Positions 1-10,074 of a stretch of DNA of 64,000 nt are shown in pieces. The notes beneath the pieces were generated by a model. It worked only from the letters and a program-made list of their open reading frames with translations, did not search any database and was not told the DNA's origin. The translations under genes and the position numbers were made by a program. Numbering within the stretch: the first letter of the stretch is position 1; each line of letters starts with the position of its first letter. Where the stretch lies: NCBI GenBank assembly GCA_013396635.1, contig WBMW01005037.1, forward strand, positions 1,516,665-1,580,664, given 5' to 3'. The DNA comes from Penelope pileata (lineage: Eukaryota > Chordata > Aves > Galliformes > Cracidae).

Positions 1-6
1 CCGATG
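1..6 (+). CDS. SS18L1: SS18L1 exon end (six bases)
   Basis: The first six bases supply the end of a proline codon, an aspartate codon and one base of a glycine codon, followed directly by a GT donor (GTAATT). This completes the conserved P-D-G-H-G-D sequence when joined to the exon at 426. The call rests on this junction and on the remembered mammalian sequence. Confidence 0.75.
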
Positions 7-3000
7 GTAATTCCCTTGAGCTGTTGTCACTGGCACACTGATAAAGTGTAGATCAGCATGACTGCCACATCCAAAGACATGGCAAACACGTTAAGATTTG
101 TTTCCAATTTAAGTGCTGGAAAGTTCTAATCTCACTGCATGGGAGCCAATGTAAACACACATACACATCAGTGCACCCTGCTCTCCAAACTGCTTCAGAA
201 AGTGCATGAAGCCAAGTTTGGATTAGTGTATGCTGGTGGTTTATCTGTAGGTGTGACTTTCCTTGCCACATATGCAACCTCCTGTCTTAGGGGCATTTTC
301 TCTTAGCCTCATCCTTGTGCATAAGCAACTTCGTAATATATGTATTCAACAGTATGTATATATAAATGTGCATATATATAGTTACATTAACAATGTAGCT
401 GATAAATCTTTGCAATTTCTCACAGGACATGGTGATTATGCCTATCAGCAGTCATCCTATACCGAGCAGAGCTATGACAGGTCATTTGATGACTCCACAC
501 AGCACTATTACGAAGGAGGTAGGAAAATACATCTGTCATCTTTGTAACCCAAAGCTCTAGCCCCCTAAAATACTGACTAAGGAAACAGCATGCTTATGAA
601 AATGTAGAATAGGACTTGCAGTGCCTGCATTACTAAACTGCTCCTTAGCTATTACTTAAGTGTTCAGAAGATAAAATTCAGCTGTTATAATATTTTATAC
701 CAACACCATAGCAGACTGTATGCACAGCCTCATGTCAGTAACTGTATGGTGAGGTGGTTATGCTGTGCAGCCCTGTGGGATCATTAATAACTTCTGCACA
801 GCCTCATGTTCATTAGAAAAAATGATCCTCAGGTGTAGCTGAGCCAGATGGAATTCTGTTTTGTTGGTTTAGGATTCTGCAAATGGAACTTCCATTGTAG
901 ATGTTTTTAAAATATCAGTAACAACTGAGTGTGTTGTCTTTCTGGAATGTATGAATAAACATCATTATCTGGAACAAAATACAGTGGGAGGGCTTTTTGA
1001 GAAACTAGCTGTTTACCCTGGCACCCTTATCTTTGTGGCTCTGCTTTTTTCTTCTCAAACACTTTTGGGTAAAACAGTTCTTTGGGGAACAGGTTGCTTG
1101 TTCATTTGTTTAATGATGTGTATAAACAAACAACTCTCTCCTATTCAAAAGAACTAAAAGTCACTAGAGAAATAAACTCATCATGACTGGCAAAATGCAA
1201 GCATCTGTTTCTGAGTACTTGTCTATGAGCTCCAGCTCAAGGCTCCTTACTCCCTTGTTTTCCTTATGATTAGAAGGTACAGTGAAATCCCTGCTTCAAG
1301 CATAACCACTGTCATTTTTTCCCTCTTTAGGAAATTCTCAGTACAGCCAGCAGCAGGCAGGATACCAACAGGGAGCTGCACAACAGCAAACATATTCCCA
1401 GCAGCAATACCCGAATCAACAAAGTTACCCAGGACAACAGCAAGGATATGGTAAAAAAATAAATAAAAAATCTGTCACTGGTCAAATGTTTGCAATGCTT
1501 CATCTTGATGCCTCCATTCCTCACGTAAATTATGCTTTAAACTATTTTGTTGATTAACCTTGGACATCTATGTACCATAACTAGCCAAACAGCATAGAGT
1601 GAAAAGGGATTCTGGGCAGTAACACCCGCTAATGTAGCCCTGCATTCCAAACTTGTATGTTAGCATCCCAAAGCCCTCGCTCTTGATAACCTGAGAAAGT
1701 TATGAAGTACACATGCCTCATGTTGACTGGTAAGCAGGAGGTCACTGTGTGGATTCTCAGGCCTCCTACACATCTAGTGGTTATGTAGTGGTTATGCAGC
1801 TGACAAAAAATAACATCAACAATCCAGAGAATCACTGCTCCTTTGCAACATCATACGGGTTTTAAACCTTGGCGAGGAACTGAGGAGAAAAGAGTGGAAG
1901 GGATTTGAACACAGATTTGAATGCTGTCACAGGGCTTTGGAACCTTTCTGGTCACGAGAGCAGGGCTCCCGACTGTCATCAAAATAGGTTTGAACTGTTC
2001 TCTGAAGGGTTGCATGCATCCTCAGTCTCTGGAGGAGAGAAACCATTTCAGTTTATTCCATACAAAAACAGGCTGGAGAGGCAGGGAATGTTCTAGCTCC
2101 TAGTTTCAAGGCAAGGGACTTCTAGTGTATCTCCCAGATGCAATGGTATTTGATCTTGTGTTGGAACTTGATAAATTGATGTGGATGTAGACAGAAAACC
2201 TGTTTTAGAATGTAAGAACTCATGAAATTGAACCTACATACCTAACAAGTAACAAGTTATTAACATCTGACTCTGAAGTACCAGTGGATAGTTTGGACTA
2301 CTCACGCCAAACATATTACGTGAAATTAAACCCCAGACTCAGTTTTTGATGTTAACATCTGGAGTCTTCTTTCTAAAGATGCAAAATTAGAACTAATTTT
2401 TCTCAGGTTCATAATGTTAGACACACCAGACTGTTGCAGAACTCTGCACCGGTTCCCTTTTTGCAGGTGGAAACTGTAGCTGAAAGCTTATTGGTGCTTC
2501 TCAAGTCTGTATATTCAGGTTACCATTTTGGAAGAGCAGAGAGATACAGGATTGCCCAGTGAAATGTAGAAACAACTTGGGGAAGTCTAGACAAAATGTA
2601 CTTGCAGCACATACAAAGCTTACTTTATTAACATCATGCTTTACATTTTGCTCATCGTAAGAACTCCCCCTAGCAAATCAACCCCTATTAATAACTTCAC
2701 TGTCTTCTCAGGTCCTGCACAAGGAGCATCTTCACAGTATTCCAGCTACCAACAGGGACAGGGGCAGCAATATGGAAGTTACAGAGCTTCCCAGACAGGA
2801 CCATCCGCTCAGCAACAGAGGCCTTACGGCTACGAGCAGGTAAATTATCTAAATCTCTGCTGTACAAAAGCAGATTTAGCTGTTAGCTCTGCACATAAAT
2901 CTATCTGATATTTTGGTGCAGGCATACTGAGTGAATCATTCAACATTCATAAACCAGAAGAAAATTAATTCACTGTTTGTAAACCTCTGATATGTTATTC

Positions 3001-3061
3001 TCCAATATTTCTTTTTTTTTTTTTTCTTTCCTAGGGACAATATGGAAATTACCAGCAATAA
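1..3061 (+). CDS. SS18L1: SS18L1 (CREST), C-terminal part, 5' end outside window
   Basis: SS18L1 is a subunit of neuronal BAF (SWI/SNF) chromatin-remodelling complexes and a calcium-responsive coactivator needed for dendrite growth. Coding segments seen are 1-6, 426-518, 1331-1450, 2712-2839 and 3035-3061, all bounded by GT-AG. Joined, they give 123 residues, about the last third of a protein of roughly 396 residues in human. The residues begin ...DGHGDYAYQQ and end QGQYGNYQQ followed by TAA. The stretch is the Q/P/G/Y-rich, low-complexity transactivation tail shared by SS18 and SS18L1. The conserved N-terminal SNH domain lies upstream of the window. The split-codon phases (1,1,1,0) fit at every junction, which supports the exon calls. 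SS18 is the alternative paralogue, but the HGDYAYQQSSYTEQSYDRSF stretch is typical of SS18L1. Identification is from remembered family sequence. Confidence 0.95.
426..518 (+). CDS. SS18L1: SS18L1 coding exon (HGDYAYQQ)
   Basis: This 93-nt exon lies between a CACAG acceptor and a GTAGGA donor. It encodes H-G-D-Y-A-Y-Q-Q through T-Q-H-Y-Y-E-G. It is phase 1 at both ends, so skipping it would keep the frame. Confidence 0.93.
1331..1450 (+). CDS. SS18L1: SS18L1 coding exon (Q-rich)
   Basis: This 120-nt exon lies between a CTCTTTAG acceptor and a GTAAAA donor. It encodes a run of Q, Y, G and P, beginning N-S-Q-Y-S-Q-Q-Q and ending P-G-Q-Q-Q-G-Y. It is phase 1 at both ends, like the preceding exon, and is the most glutamine-dense part of the visible tail. 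Confidence 0.93.
2712..2839 (+). CDS. SS18L1: SS18L1 coding exon (YQQGQGQQYGSY)
   Basis: This 128-nt exon starts after a TTCTCAG acceptor and ends before a GTAAAT donor. It encodes P-A-Q-G-A-S-S-Q-Y through R-P-Y-G-Y-E-Q and moves the frame from phase 1 to phase 0 ahead of the last coding exon. Confidence 0.94.
3035..3061 (+). CDS. SS18L1: SS18L1 terminal coding exon
   Basis: After a long poly-T tract and a CTAG acceptor, this segment encodes G-Q-Y-G-N-Y-Q-Q followed by TAA at 3059-3061. The ending is the same as in human SS18 and SS18L1. Confidence 0.95.
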   Translation, partial: GQYGNYQQ

Positions 3062-4319
3062 AAGAACATGATCCTGTGTCAGATTCATTTCAATAGTATA
3101 TCCACCTTTTGAACTGGATGTACCGGCAGTTTTGGTTAATTGTAATATGTTGGTTACCCCTTAGCACAAAGCAGCGTCTGTATGTGAACAGTGTTCATTT
3201 CATGCTGGATATGAAGCAGTGCACTACTGGTAACAAGACAATGCTTTAATGGTTTGATATTTGGTGCTGTGTATAGTACTGTATGTTGATACAATCCAGA
3301 AGTTTTTAATTTCCCCCCGCCCCCCTTCTTGATGTTTCTAAATAGCTTTAGGATCATTTGATCACAGTTGTGCCCCGTTCTGACGAAACGCCAAGTTATT
3401 CTGCTTTCTAACTGAACACAAAGCCATCAGTCGTATCTCAGTCCAGGAAGGTGTCCCATGGTGGGTTATTGATCTTTCTTAAACTAAATGCATTGCAGAT
3501 TACCTGCTGGCCTGCAACATCCATGGCTCTTTACTTCTTAAGAATAAGGGAAAGGTTACATTCCTTATGTGAAGACGGTTCCATGGTGTATGACAAAAAT
3601 AAAATTAGCTGCAATTCTGTATTACCTACCGGCACAAACTACCCAACTCTTACCATTCAATAATCTGTGTAAATCCATTGTTTCTGTTGTAAAAGATACA
3701 GAAAGATCATCAAAACCTATATTCAAGGAAACGGTAATCACCAGAGGCACCTTTTATATATCCATGTAAACTAAGGTATTTCTGTCACGGAAAGAAAAAC
3801 AGAAGGGAGCTCAGAGATCTGCAGTGTCAGCCTAGTAGATGTCAATATTGCTTCATATTGTGCTTAGCTGAGAAAAACATCTGGCAAAATTTCAGTCTTA
3901 AATGTGCTACTCCAACTTTTATAACTTGCATATACATTTTCATGCCAAATTTCACAGGCAGGTGGTTGGCATCCTTCTTTATTTCTGATTCTCCCATAGC
4001 CCTTACTGAGATTTTCCAGCAAGCATTACAACCATAAAGATTGTCAAAGTTTTTGGTTGACTGTTTTTAAGGCTTAACATCACTTTTTCTTTTTTTTCCT
4101 CTTGTAGCTTGACAGAAATAGTTCAGGAGTAAAAAGAAAATTTTGTTTTGTTTTGCAGGAAAACAACTGTGAAACAATATTACGCGTATAGAGAGGAGAT
4201 TGTCAGTGGGGTCAACCAGTGAGAGAAACCTACAGAGGGAGAATTTAGAAATGTGAACTGGTTGTGTGTAAAAGCCAGGATGAGCAATTGAAGTCACTGT
4301 CTGTCCTTATAAAGTGTTG

Positions 4320-4325
4320 AATAAA
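4320..4325 (+). promoter_or_regulatory. SS18L1: Candidate poly(A) signal AATAAA, SS18L1
   Basis: A canonical hexamer about 1.26 kb past the stop codon, in TGTTGAATAAAGC. It could define a shorter 3' UTR form. Earlier and later hexamers lie at 3598-3603 and 4564-4569. Confidence 0.4.
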
Positions 4326-5190
4326 GCACTTACAAAGTGCTTCTATAATTGAGGAATGAAGTAACACATCCAAACTTCTCTGTGGCAAGAGGCTAGGATG
4401 GCTATACTCCATGAGCAGTTTTTAATAGGAGGTTAATGGGAAATTTACAGTATAAATTTACCCTTTGTTGTAGGAAGTTCTCCTTTCATTTGTCTAAAAT
4501 GGTGTATTTATGGGATCTAGAGTTCTAGTACTTTATATTTTGGAAAACCAAGACCACGAGTAAAATAAATCTCTCTCACTTGATTACTTTTTTTCCTGTA
4601 GAGGAAAGTCCTTTAACTGGGCAGCTAAAGAGTTTGCTACCAAATGTTGTCCAAGCACTGCCCTTGCAACATGAATACTTTTAATTATTGATAGAACAGA
4701 GGACGTTTTGAGTCAGTCCTCATTTCTTTCATCTTTCCTGCTGGTGTTTTCATACAAATAATTACTCTCAAATAGCAAGGAACTGAAAGGAGTTTGTTTT
4801 CTTTACGATATATCACAGGTAGCCAGAAGAATGCAATATTGCTCTTTGCCAGCGTGGAAATATGCCTTCTCTGTGGTTTTTGAAAGTGCTGAAATACTTT
4901 TGAGAGAACATGAACAACACTTAAAATGGAACAGCAACATCACATCAGTCTGCAATGTCTTACATTAAGAACTTCTTGAATGTTGTGTATATAATGTATT
5001 TGAAAGAGCACTTTGGAAATAGTTTGTACATTTACTTCCTAATTTATACATGATTTTGGTGTTAATATTTCTAATTGTTAATAACAAAAATGTTTATTTA
5101 ATGTGTTGTCCATTTTTATGTATCGATGTGGAAACAAAGTGATGCCAGCATTTTGACTTCTTCCATTAATTGTATCATTTTCTGTTTTGT

Positions 5191-5196
5191 AATACA
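5191..5196 (+). promoter_or_regulatory. SS18L1: Candidate distal poly(A) signal AATACA, SS18L1
   Basis: A variant hexamer at the end of a long T-rich stretch, just before the composition changes toward the MTG2 promoter. It is a plausible distal end of SS18L1, without transcript evidence. Confidence 0.35.
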
Positions 5197-5724
5197 GAAT
5201 GCTTGGAAATTGTTTAGGTTAAAAACTATCTGAAAGTGAAGTTGGTGGTGCTTTTCTTACAATACAGACTTTGAGGGGAATTAGAGACGAAAGGGGAGAT
5301 TGCTGGGGAGCACCTTCTCCCTTATTTCTCTGATGTACTTTGTTGGTAAGGACAGGATCTGTCACAGCGAGCACTGTTCGATGAGCAGGGACCAAACTGT
5401 GTGTGGGGAGTGGGTGTACACCGCTCACCCCACAGATGGCGCGGGGAAGGTGAAGCGTTCTGACAGAAACACCTCCCGAGGGGCCGGGACACCTTCGGTC
5501 CCCCAAATGGGCAGCACCTTCAGGTGGCACCTGCACACGCTTTATTTCGGCTGTCGCAGCCCGCTCCAGGACATTAGGGCCCCGTTCCTCAGGGACTAAG
5601 CCCCCACAGGAGCTAGGGCACGACGCCGAGCTTCGCGCCCACCCCGTGCCACCCCCGCAGCCCTGAGAGCATGCAGCGGTCGCCTCCTTCCCGCGCTTTC
5701 CCAACGGCGGGCGGCGCGGCAGGA

Positions 5725-5734
5725 CGCATGCGCG
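5725..5734 (+). promoter_or_regulatory. NRF-1-like site CGCATGCGCG
   Basis: The core GCATGCGC palindrome matches the NRF-1 consensus YGCGCAYGCGCR except at its edges. It lies 36-45 bp upstream of the chosen MTG2 start codon. NRF-1 drives many nuclear genes for mitochondrial proteins, so the site fits MTG2 function. Binding is inferred from the motif only. Confidence 0.5.
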
Positions 5735-5769
5735 CAGGGCGAGGGCGGGGCGGCGGGCCCGGCGGTGCC

Positions 5770-5904
5770 ATGCTGCGGCGGTGCTGGGCCGCGGTGTTCG
5801 GCGGGTCCGTGCGGGGGCAGGCAGCGGCTTTCTCCACGAGCTGCGTCGCGTGCTCAAAGAACAGGCGACTGAGGCAAAAAAGAGCCATTTCGGAAAAGAA
5901 ATTG
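5770..5904 (+). CDS. MTG2: MTG2 coding exon 1 (targeting peptide)
   Basis: Encodes residues 1-45, arginine-rich and without acidic residues until near the end, ending I-S-E-K-K-L before a GTGAGT donor. The SEKKL ending, followed by RYFVD in the next exon, matches the human protein. Confidence 0.88.
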
Positions 5905-8900
5905 GTGAGTGCTGAGGTGAATCAGGGGTTAGTCAGTCTGCGGTGCGCTCTGCTGGGTGTTCGCCGCGCTCGGGCAGGCGTTAGCACCGCCCGGTTGGCT
6001 GCTGTCCTGACGGCGATCCGCGTGCTGCCCTGGGGGGAGGCGGCATCGGTCCTGACGTCAGCAAATCCCCCCCAGCTGAAGCCGTGGTTCCCCGGATCGC
6101 CGTGTGGTGGTGCCAGATCCTTGGCTAAGGGGGATCGGAGCACCCGCTGGGCACGGCGGGACTTGAGGAGTGCGATTTTTCTGCTTGTTTGTCGTGGGAT
6201 CGTAACACTTATTTTGTTTTAGGGCTAGAATCTGAAATTCTCTTCACCCTGTATCATCTTTACCCCCCGAGCAACTGATTGTGACATACGTTGGAACGAG
6301 CTCCACTTACTCTGCTTCTTTTCTTTCGCAATTTTCTTAGTCGTTGAGAGATTGAAGTTTTCCTTGCTTTCATCACCTGGTACAGAAGGCAGTGAGTCGG
6401 TGTGAGAACCTCTGGTGAGGTCCTCTGCAAAGTTTAGTTCAATTTTTAAATGTTTATCCTGGTTTTTTTTTTTAATTTCCCTGAATAAGAACACAGTCAC
6501 TGGGTGGTTCTGGTTTGCAGTGCAGTAGCTCTCTTCAGCTGCCCCTGTCAGCAGGCTGTGACTGTATTTAAAAGATACTTTTCCTGTTGTGAGCTCTTTT
6601 TAACGTGACTTTCCCAATTCTGGTGTCTGATCTGCTTCATTGGGTTGTATCAGCGTAGCTTCAGGCACTTACTTTTAGTGTTTTAAGGGAGTTTTTAAAA
6701 ATACCGATAAATAAGATATTTTTTTTTCCTTCAATGACATACTCGGTCTGTATTCAGTTTAGTTTAGACAGTAAAGATTCTTTTTCAGCTGTTTAGTGGG
6801 ACTCACCCTGACAAAAAGTAGCATGTCTGTGTGTTATTAAGTTGCATAGAGCAATCAGCTTGTTGCAAGGTGACTGATGAACCATACTTGAAAGCAGCAA
6901 ATCCCACTGTCTTTGCAGACACGCTATTTCGTGGATCACCGGCGAGTGCGTGTGGTTGGGGGACAAGGAGGAGGAGGAGGCCATTCGTTTCATAGTGAAC
7001 CTAGGAAGGTATTTGGAGGTCCCGATGGTGGGAACGGAGGTGATGGAGGTCATGTCATTTTGAAAGGTAAAACTCAACAGATCTGTTTTGCTTCTTGTTG
7101 TCGTCTTGTTTACGCCTTTTGTTTTGTTTGTTTTTAACAGGAGAGAAGTTGTTTCTCTCTAAGCTGTCTTTGCTTTTATACTTTGTTCTGAGCTGTGGTG
7201 ACAAGGATATAAATGACACTGACAGCCTTAGAAGAGTCTCCTAGAAAGCATATTAAAAATCGTGGCTGCTACCTGCCTGTGTAAAGATAACCCAACAAAT
7301 TTTACTCTTCTCTAACTAAAGCTGCTTCTGCTACCACTCTGCTGCAAAATCTGCTAACCTAGCAAATGCATTTTCCAGAGGATTTTGTAATGGTTGTGTA
7401 AATTTTGGAATGGCCACTTAATGAAATGCATGGTTAGCAAACCTAAGCAGATAAGTAAAGGCAGTTAAACTTCATCACAACTTATGTTAGTATTCCCTGG
7501 TACGTTATGTTGAGGTGGTGAATGGGACATGTATCAATGCCATAATCAGAAAGGGAAAAACAGTCACAGTGCTGTTCCACTTTGCCTGTTCTGCTAAGAC
7601 AATGTATTTAACACATGTTTTGCTTTACAGCTGACCGGCAGATGAAATCGCTTTCTTCAGTCCTTCCCTTCTATCAGGGTTTTCATGGAGGGAGAGGAGG
7701 ACACAAGAACTGTTTTGGAGCCAATGGTGCCTGTGTGTATGTTAAAGTAAGTTAAGGTTCTGGCTGCTGTGTGAGCTGTGTGCTTACATTGCTGATTTTC
7801 AAGGTGGATGAGCTCATTACGAGAACATCTCTTATGCACAGTTTTACAGGGAGCCTTGCCCTGCTGGAACAGGGCTGGTTGGCACAGTTAGATCAAAATT
7901 CTTTACGTTGTTCATCAAAGTTAGAGTTATTTGGAAGGTATATCTGACCCAGCTACAGTCCTGACTTGTTTTCACTTCTAGGGATAATGTGCCTAGAGAA
8001 ATCAGAAGACAAAATGGGGAGTGGGCTTTTTTGGAAGCGCTCCACTGAAGTTCATCTCTCTTTGTTTTAAGGTTCCTGTAGGTACATTGGTTAAGGAGGA
8101 TGGGGTAGTTGTGGCTGATCTCACTCAACATGGTGAAGAGTATGTTGCAGCTTATGGAGGAGCTGGAGGGAAAGGTAATCGCTTTTTTCTTTCCAATGAA
8201 AACCGAGCTCCAACGTTATTTACTCCAGGAGAGCCAGGTCAGGAGAGGGTCCTCCATTTGGAACTCAAGACAACAGCTCATGCAGGATTGGTGAGTGTTG
8301 CTGTAGTTCTTCAGCTTCCTTATTGTATGACATTTGACTGACTGGAGAAATAATGTTTGATAACATTTTTGTCAGCCTTTTGGCTTGCTTGTTTAGAGAT
8401 GCAACTTCATACTTTCTTGCTGTTATTTGGTACGAGGGTGTCCAGAGTAATTTGCAGAGCTGTCAGGCCATTGCTACTTGATGTCATCCTACTTTCACTA
8501 AAAATCAAGTGTATGTATAGAAAAGCAGTGTTCAGAATTCATCAGTGATTAACAGATTCACTGATGACGTACAGCAAGCTCTGTCCACAGAATCTGCGGG
8601 TGGGCAGTGCAGTGTGGAGATAAAATGAGAAGTGAAGGACAAAGTGACAATGTTTTTTCAGGGTAAAAGAGATTTGATGGTATACCATTTTGAGTCTGAA
8701 CAAAATAAATACTTAAGTATTGCACACAAAAAAAAAAGAGATCCTTCTATGTTTGATCTACTTAGTGGTAAAGTCACCTATAAATAAAGGAAGGAAACCA
8801 AGTTGCTTTTCAGAACTGAGCATGCAAAATTAATGTTAGATTCATACTGAAAGAACCCTTCCACATCTGCAAAAGCTTGAGTTTTTGTCTTAATTGGGGT

Positions 8901-9857
8901 TAACCTAGAACTGCAGCTTTCATAAATGCTTGTATTCCAGGTGGGCTTTCCCAATGCTGGGAAATCATCGCTTTTGAGAGCAATATCCAACGCAAAGCCA
9001 GCAGTGGCTGCCTACCCCTTCACAACTCTCAACCCCCACGTTGGCGTTGTCCGCTATGAAGACTATGAACAAGTAGCAGGTAAAAATTAGAGTACAGTGT
9101 GTGCCTTGATAGCAGTTTGTATTGCATGGCTTCATCTTTGAATGCTGTAGAAGTAAATTTAGCAATTCTGTTGAATTCTTGCTATTTCTATGGAACTTCA
9201 AACTTGATGTAACAAGAAACACTGAAAGCCTGTTTCACATTCACATATACCTAACCTTAATATAAAACTGGCAATCTGAATTCCATCTTCACTGGAAGAA
9301 CTGGAATCTGGGGGTTGTACAAGATAACAGGAGCCAGATTTAACATTAGACATGCTGTAGTATTGATGCTTTGTGATGTAATTCTAAAAGCATTTGCACT
9401 GGACAGTGAAAGACTTTGTTGTTGAATGTGTTGGATTCACTGTGGAATTTTTCTCACTGCAGTTGCTGACATTCCTGGCCTAATAAGAGGTGCTCATCAG
9501 AACAGGGGCCTTGGGATGGCCTTCCTAAGGCACATTGAACGATGCCGCTTTCTTTTATATGTGGTGGATCTCTCTGTGTCTCAGCCATGGATTCAGCTGC
9601 AGGACTTAAAATATGAACTGGAACAGTATAAAGAAGGATTGTCTGAGAGGCCTTGTGTCGTCGTCGGGAATAAAATTGACCTTGCTCAGTCCAGGATTAA
9701 TCTACCACTCCTTAAAGAACAGACAGGTGACCGAGTCATTGCATTGTCTGCTTTGACAGGGGACAACCTGGACGAATTGGTGTTGCATTTGAGAGAGCTC
9801 TATGACACTTACGTGAGGACGGAACAGTCACGAGGGCGAAGCCCAGTCAAGTGGTAG
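5770..9857 (+). CDS. MTG2: MTG2 (GTPBP5/ObgH1), mitochondrial ribosome-associated GTPase 2, complete
   Basis: MTG2 is an Obg-family GTPase that acts in late assembly of the mitochondrial large ribosomal subunit at the matrix side of the inner membrane. Exons are 5770-5904, 6919-7066, 7631-7746, 8072-8290, 8941-9079 and 9463-9857, all GT-AG. They give 383 residues, against about 406 in human. Residues 1-45 are a basic presequence beginning MLRRCWAAVF. Residues about 47-205 form the glycine-rich Obg fold. The G domain shows G1 GFPNAGKSS (208-216), G2 threonines at 234-235, G3 DIPG (255-258), G4 NKID (322-325) and G5 SAL (348-350). All key residues are intact. The ATG at 5770 is preferred because it has G at -3 and starts a typical targeting peptide. 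Two in-frame ATGs lie upstream at 5671 and 5728. SS18L1 ends about 550 bp upstream on the same strand. Confidence 0.95.
6919..7066 (+). CDS. MTG2: MTG2 coding exon 2 (start of Obg fold)
   Basis: Begins after a CTTTGCAG acceptor with T-R-Y-F-V-D and ends before GTAAAA. It carries the first glycine-rich loops of the Obg domain, including F-G-G-P-D-G-G-N-G-G-D-G-G-H-V. Confidence 0.95.
7631..7746 (+). CDS. MTG2: MTG2 coding exon 3 (Obg fold)
   Basis: Encodes A-D-R-Q-M-K-S-L through G-A-C-V-Y-V-K, bounded by a TTTACAG acceptor and a GTAAGT donor. It continues the Obg fold. Confidence 0.94.
8072..8290 (+). CDS. MTG2: MTG2 coding exon 4 (end of Obg fold)
   Basis: Encodes V-P-V-G-T-L-V-K-E through H-A-G-L (residues 134-206), including the conserved G-G-A-G-G-K-G-N-R-F-F and the E-L-K-T segment leading into the G domain. 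The acceptor is TTTTAAG and the donor is GTGAGT. Confidence 0.95.
8941..9079 (+). CDS. MTG2: MTG2 coding exon 5 (P-loop)
   Basis: Starts after a TATTCCAG acceptor, exactly at the G1 motif V-G-F-P-N-A-G-K-S-S. It also carries the G2 (switch I) region Y-P-F-T-T-L-N-P and ends before GTAAAA inside the V-A-V-A-D junction. Confidence 0.96.
9463..9857 (+). CDS. MTG2: MTG2 terminal coding exon 6
   Basis: Begins after a CACTGCAG acceptor with the G3 motif A-D-I-P-G, followed by the R-G-A-H-Q-N-R-G-L-G switch II region, the NKID motif and S-A-L-T-G. It ends P-V-K-W with a TAG stop at 9855-9857. Confidence 0.96.
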
Positions 9858-10053
9858 GAACCAGAGCTACTATGGACTGTACTGGAAGGAAAAAAAAGTC
9901 ATAATTTGATTAAATCACATCTGTGTGTGTGGTTTTCTTTTTTGTTGTTGTTGTTTTGAATGCATTGCACAGAGCTTGTGAATTTGTTCTGGGCTGCTTT
10001 CAGTGGAAAGATTTTTTTTTTTCAGTTCACCTTTGAGGTGTCTTAGGTGTCAA

Positions 10054-10059
10054 AATAAA
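10054..10059 (+). promoter_or_regulatory. MTG2: Candidate poly(A) signal AATAAA, MTG2
   Basis: The first AATAAA after the MTG2 stop, 197 bp downstream. Another lies at 10433-10438. Either could end the transcript. Confidence 0.5.
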
Positions 10060-10074
10060 TACAGTGCTTTCCTG

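Larger units (their letters stand above)
3062..5215 (+). other. SS18L1: SS18L1 3' UTR
   Basis: About 2.1 kb of AT-rich noncoding sequence follows the stop codon and precedes the MTG2 CpG island. It contains several AATAAA hexamers and ends near a variant AATACA signal at 5191. Open frames inside it are short and resemble no known protein. The 3' limit is inferred. Confidence 0.65.
5600..5960 (+). promoter_or_regulatory. MTG2: CpG-island promoter of MTG2
   Basis: A dense run of CpG and GC boxes surrounds the first MTG2 exon, in contrast to the AT-rich SS18L1 3' UTR upstream. No TATA box is visible. It contains a GC box (GGGCGGGG) near 5744 and an NRF-1-like palindrome at 5725-5734, typical of housekeeping genes for mitochondrial proteins. 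Confidence 0.8.

Noticed and set aside
5219..5857. A 212-codon - strand open frame across the MTG2 promoter
   Set aside because: It starts at TTG, lies opposite MTG2 exon 1 and the CpG island, and is arginine/proline-rich as expected for GC-rich antisense translation.
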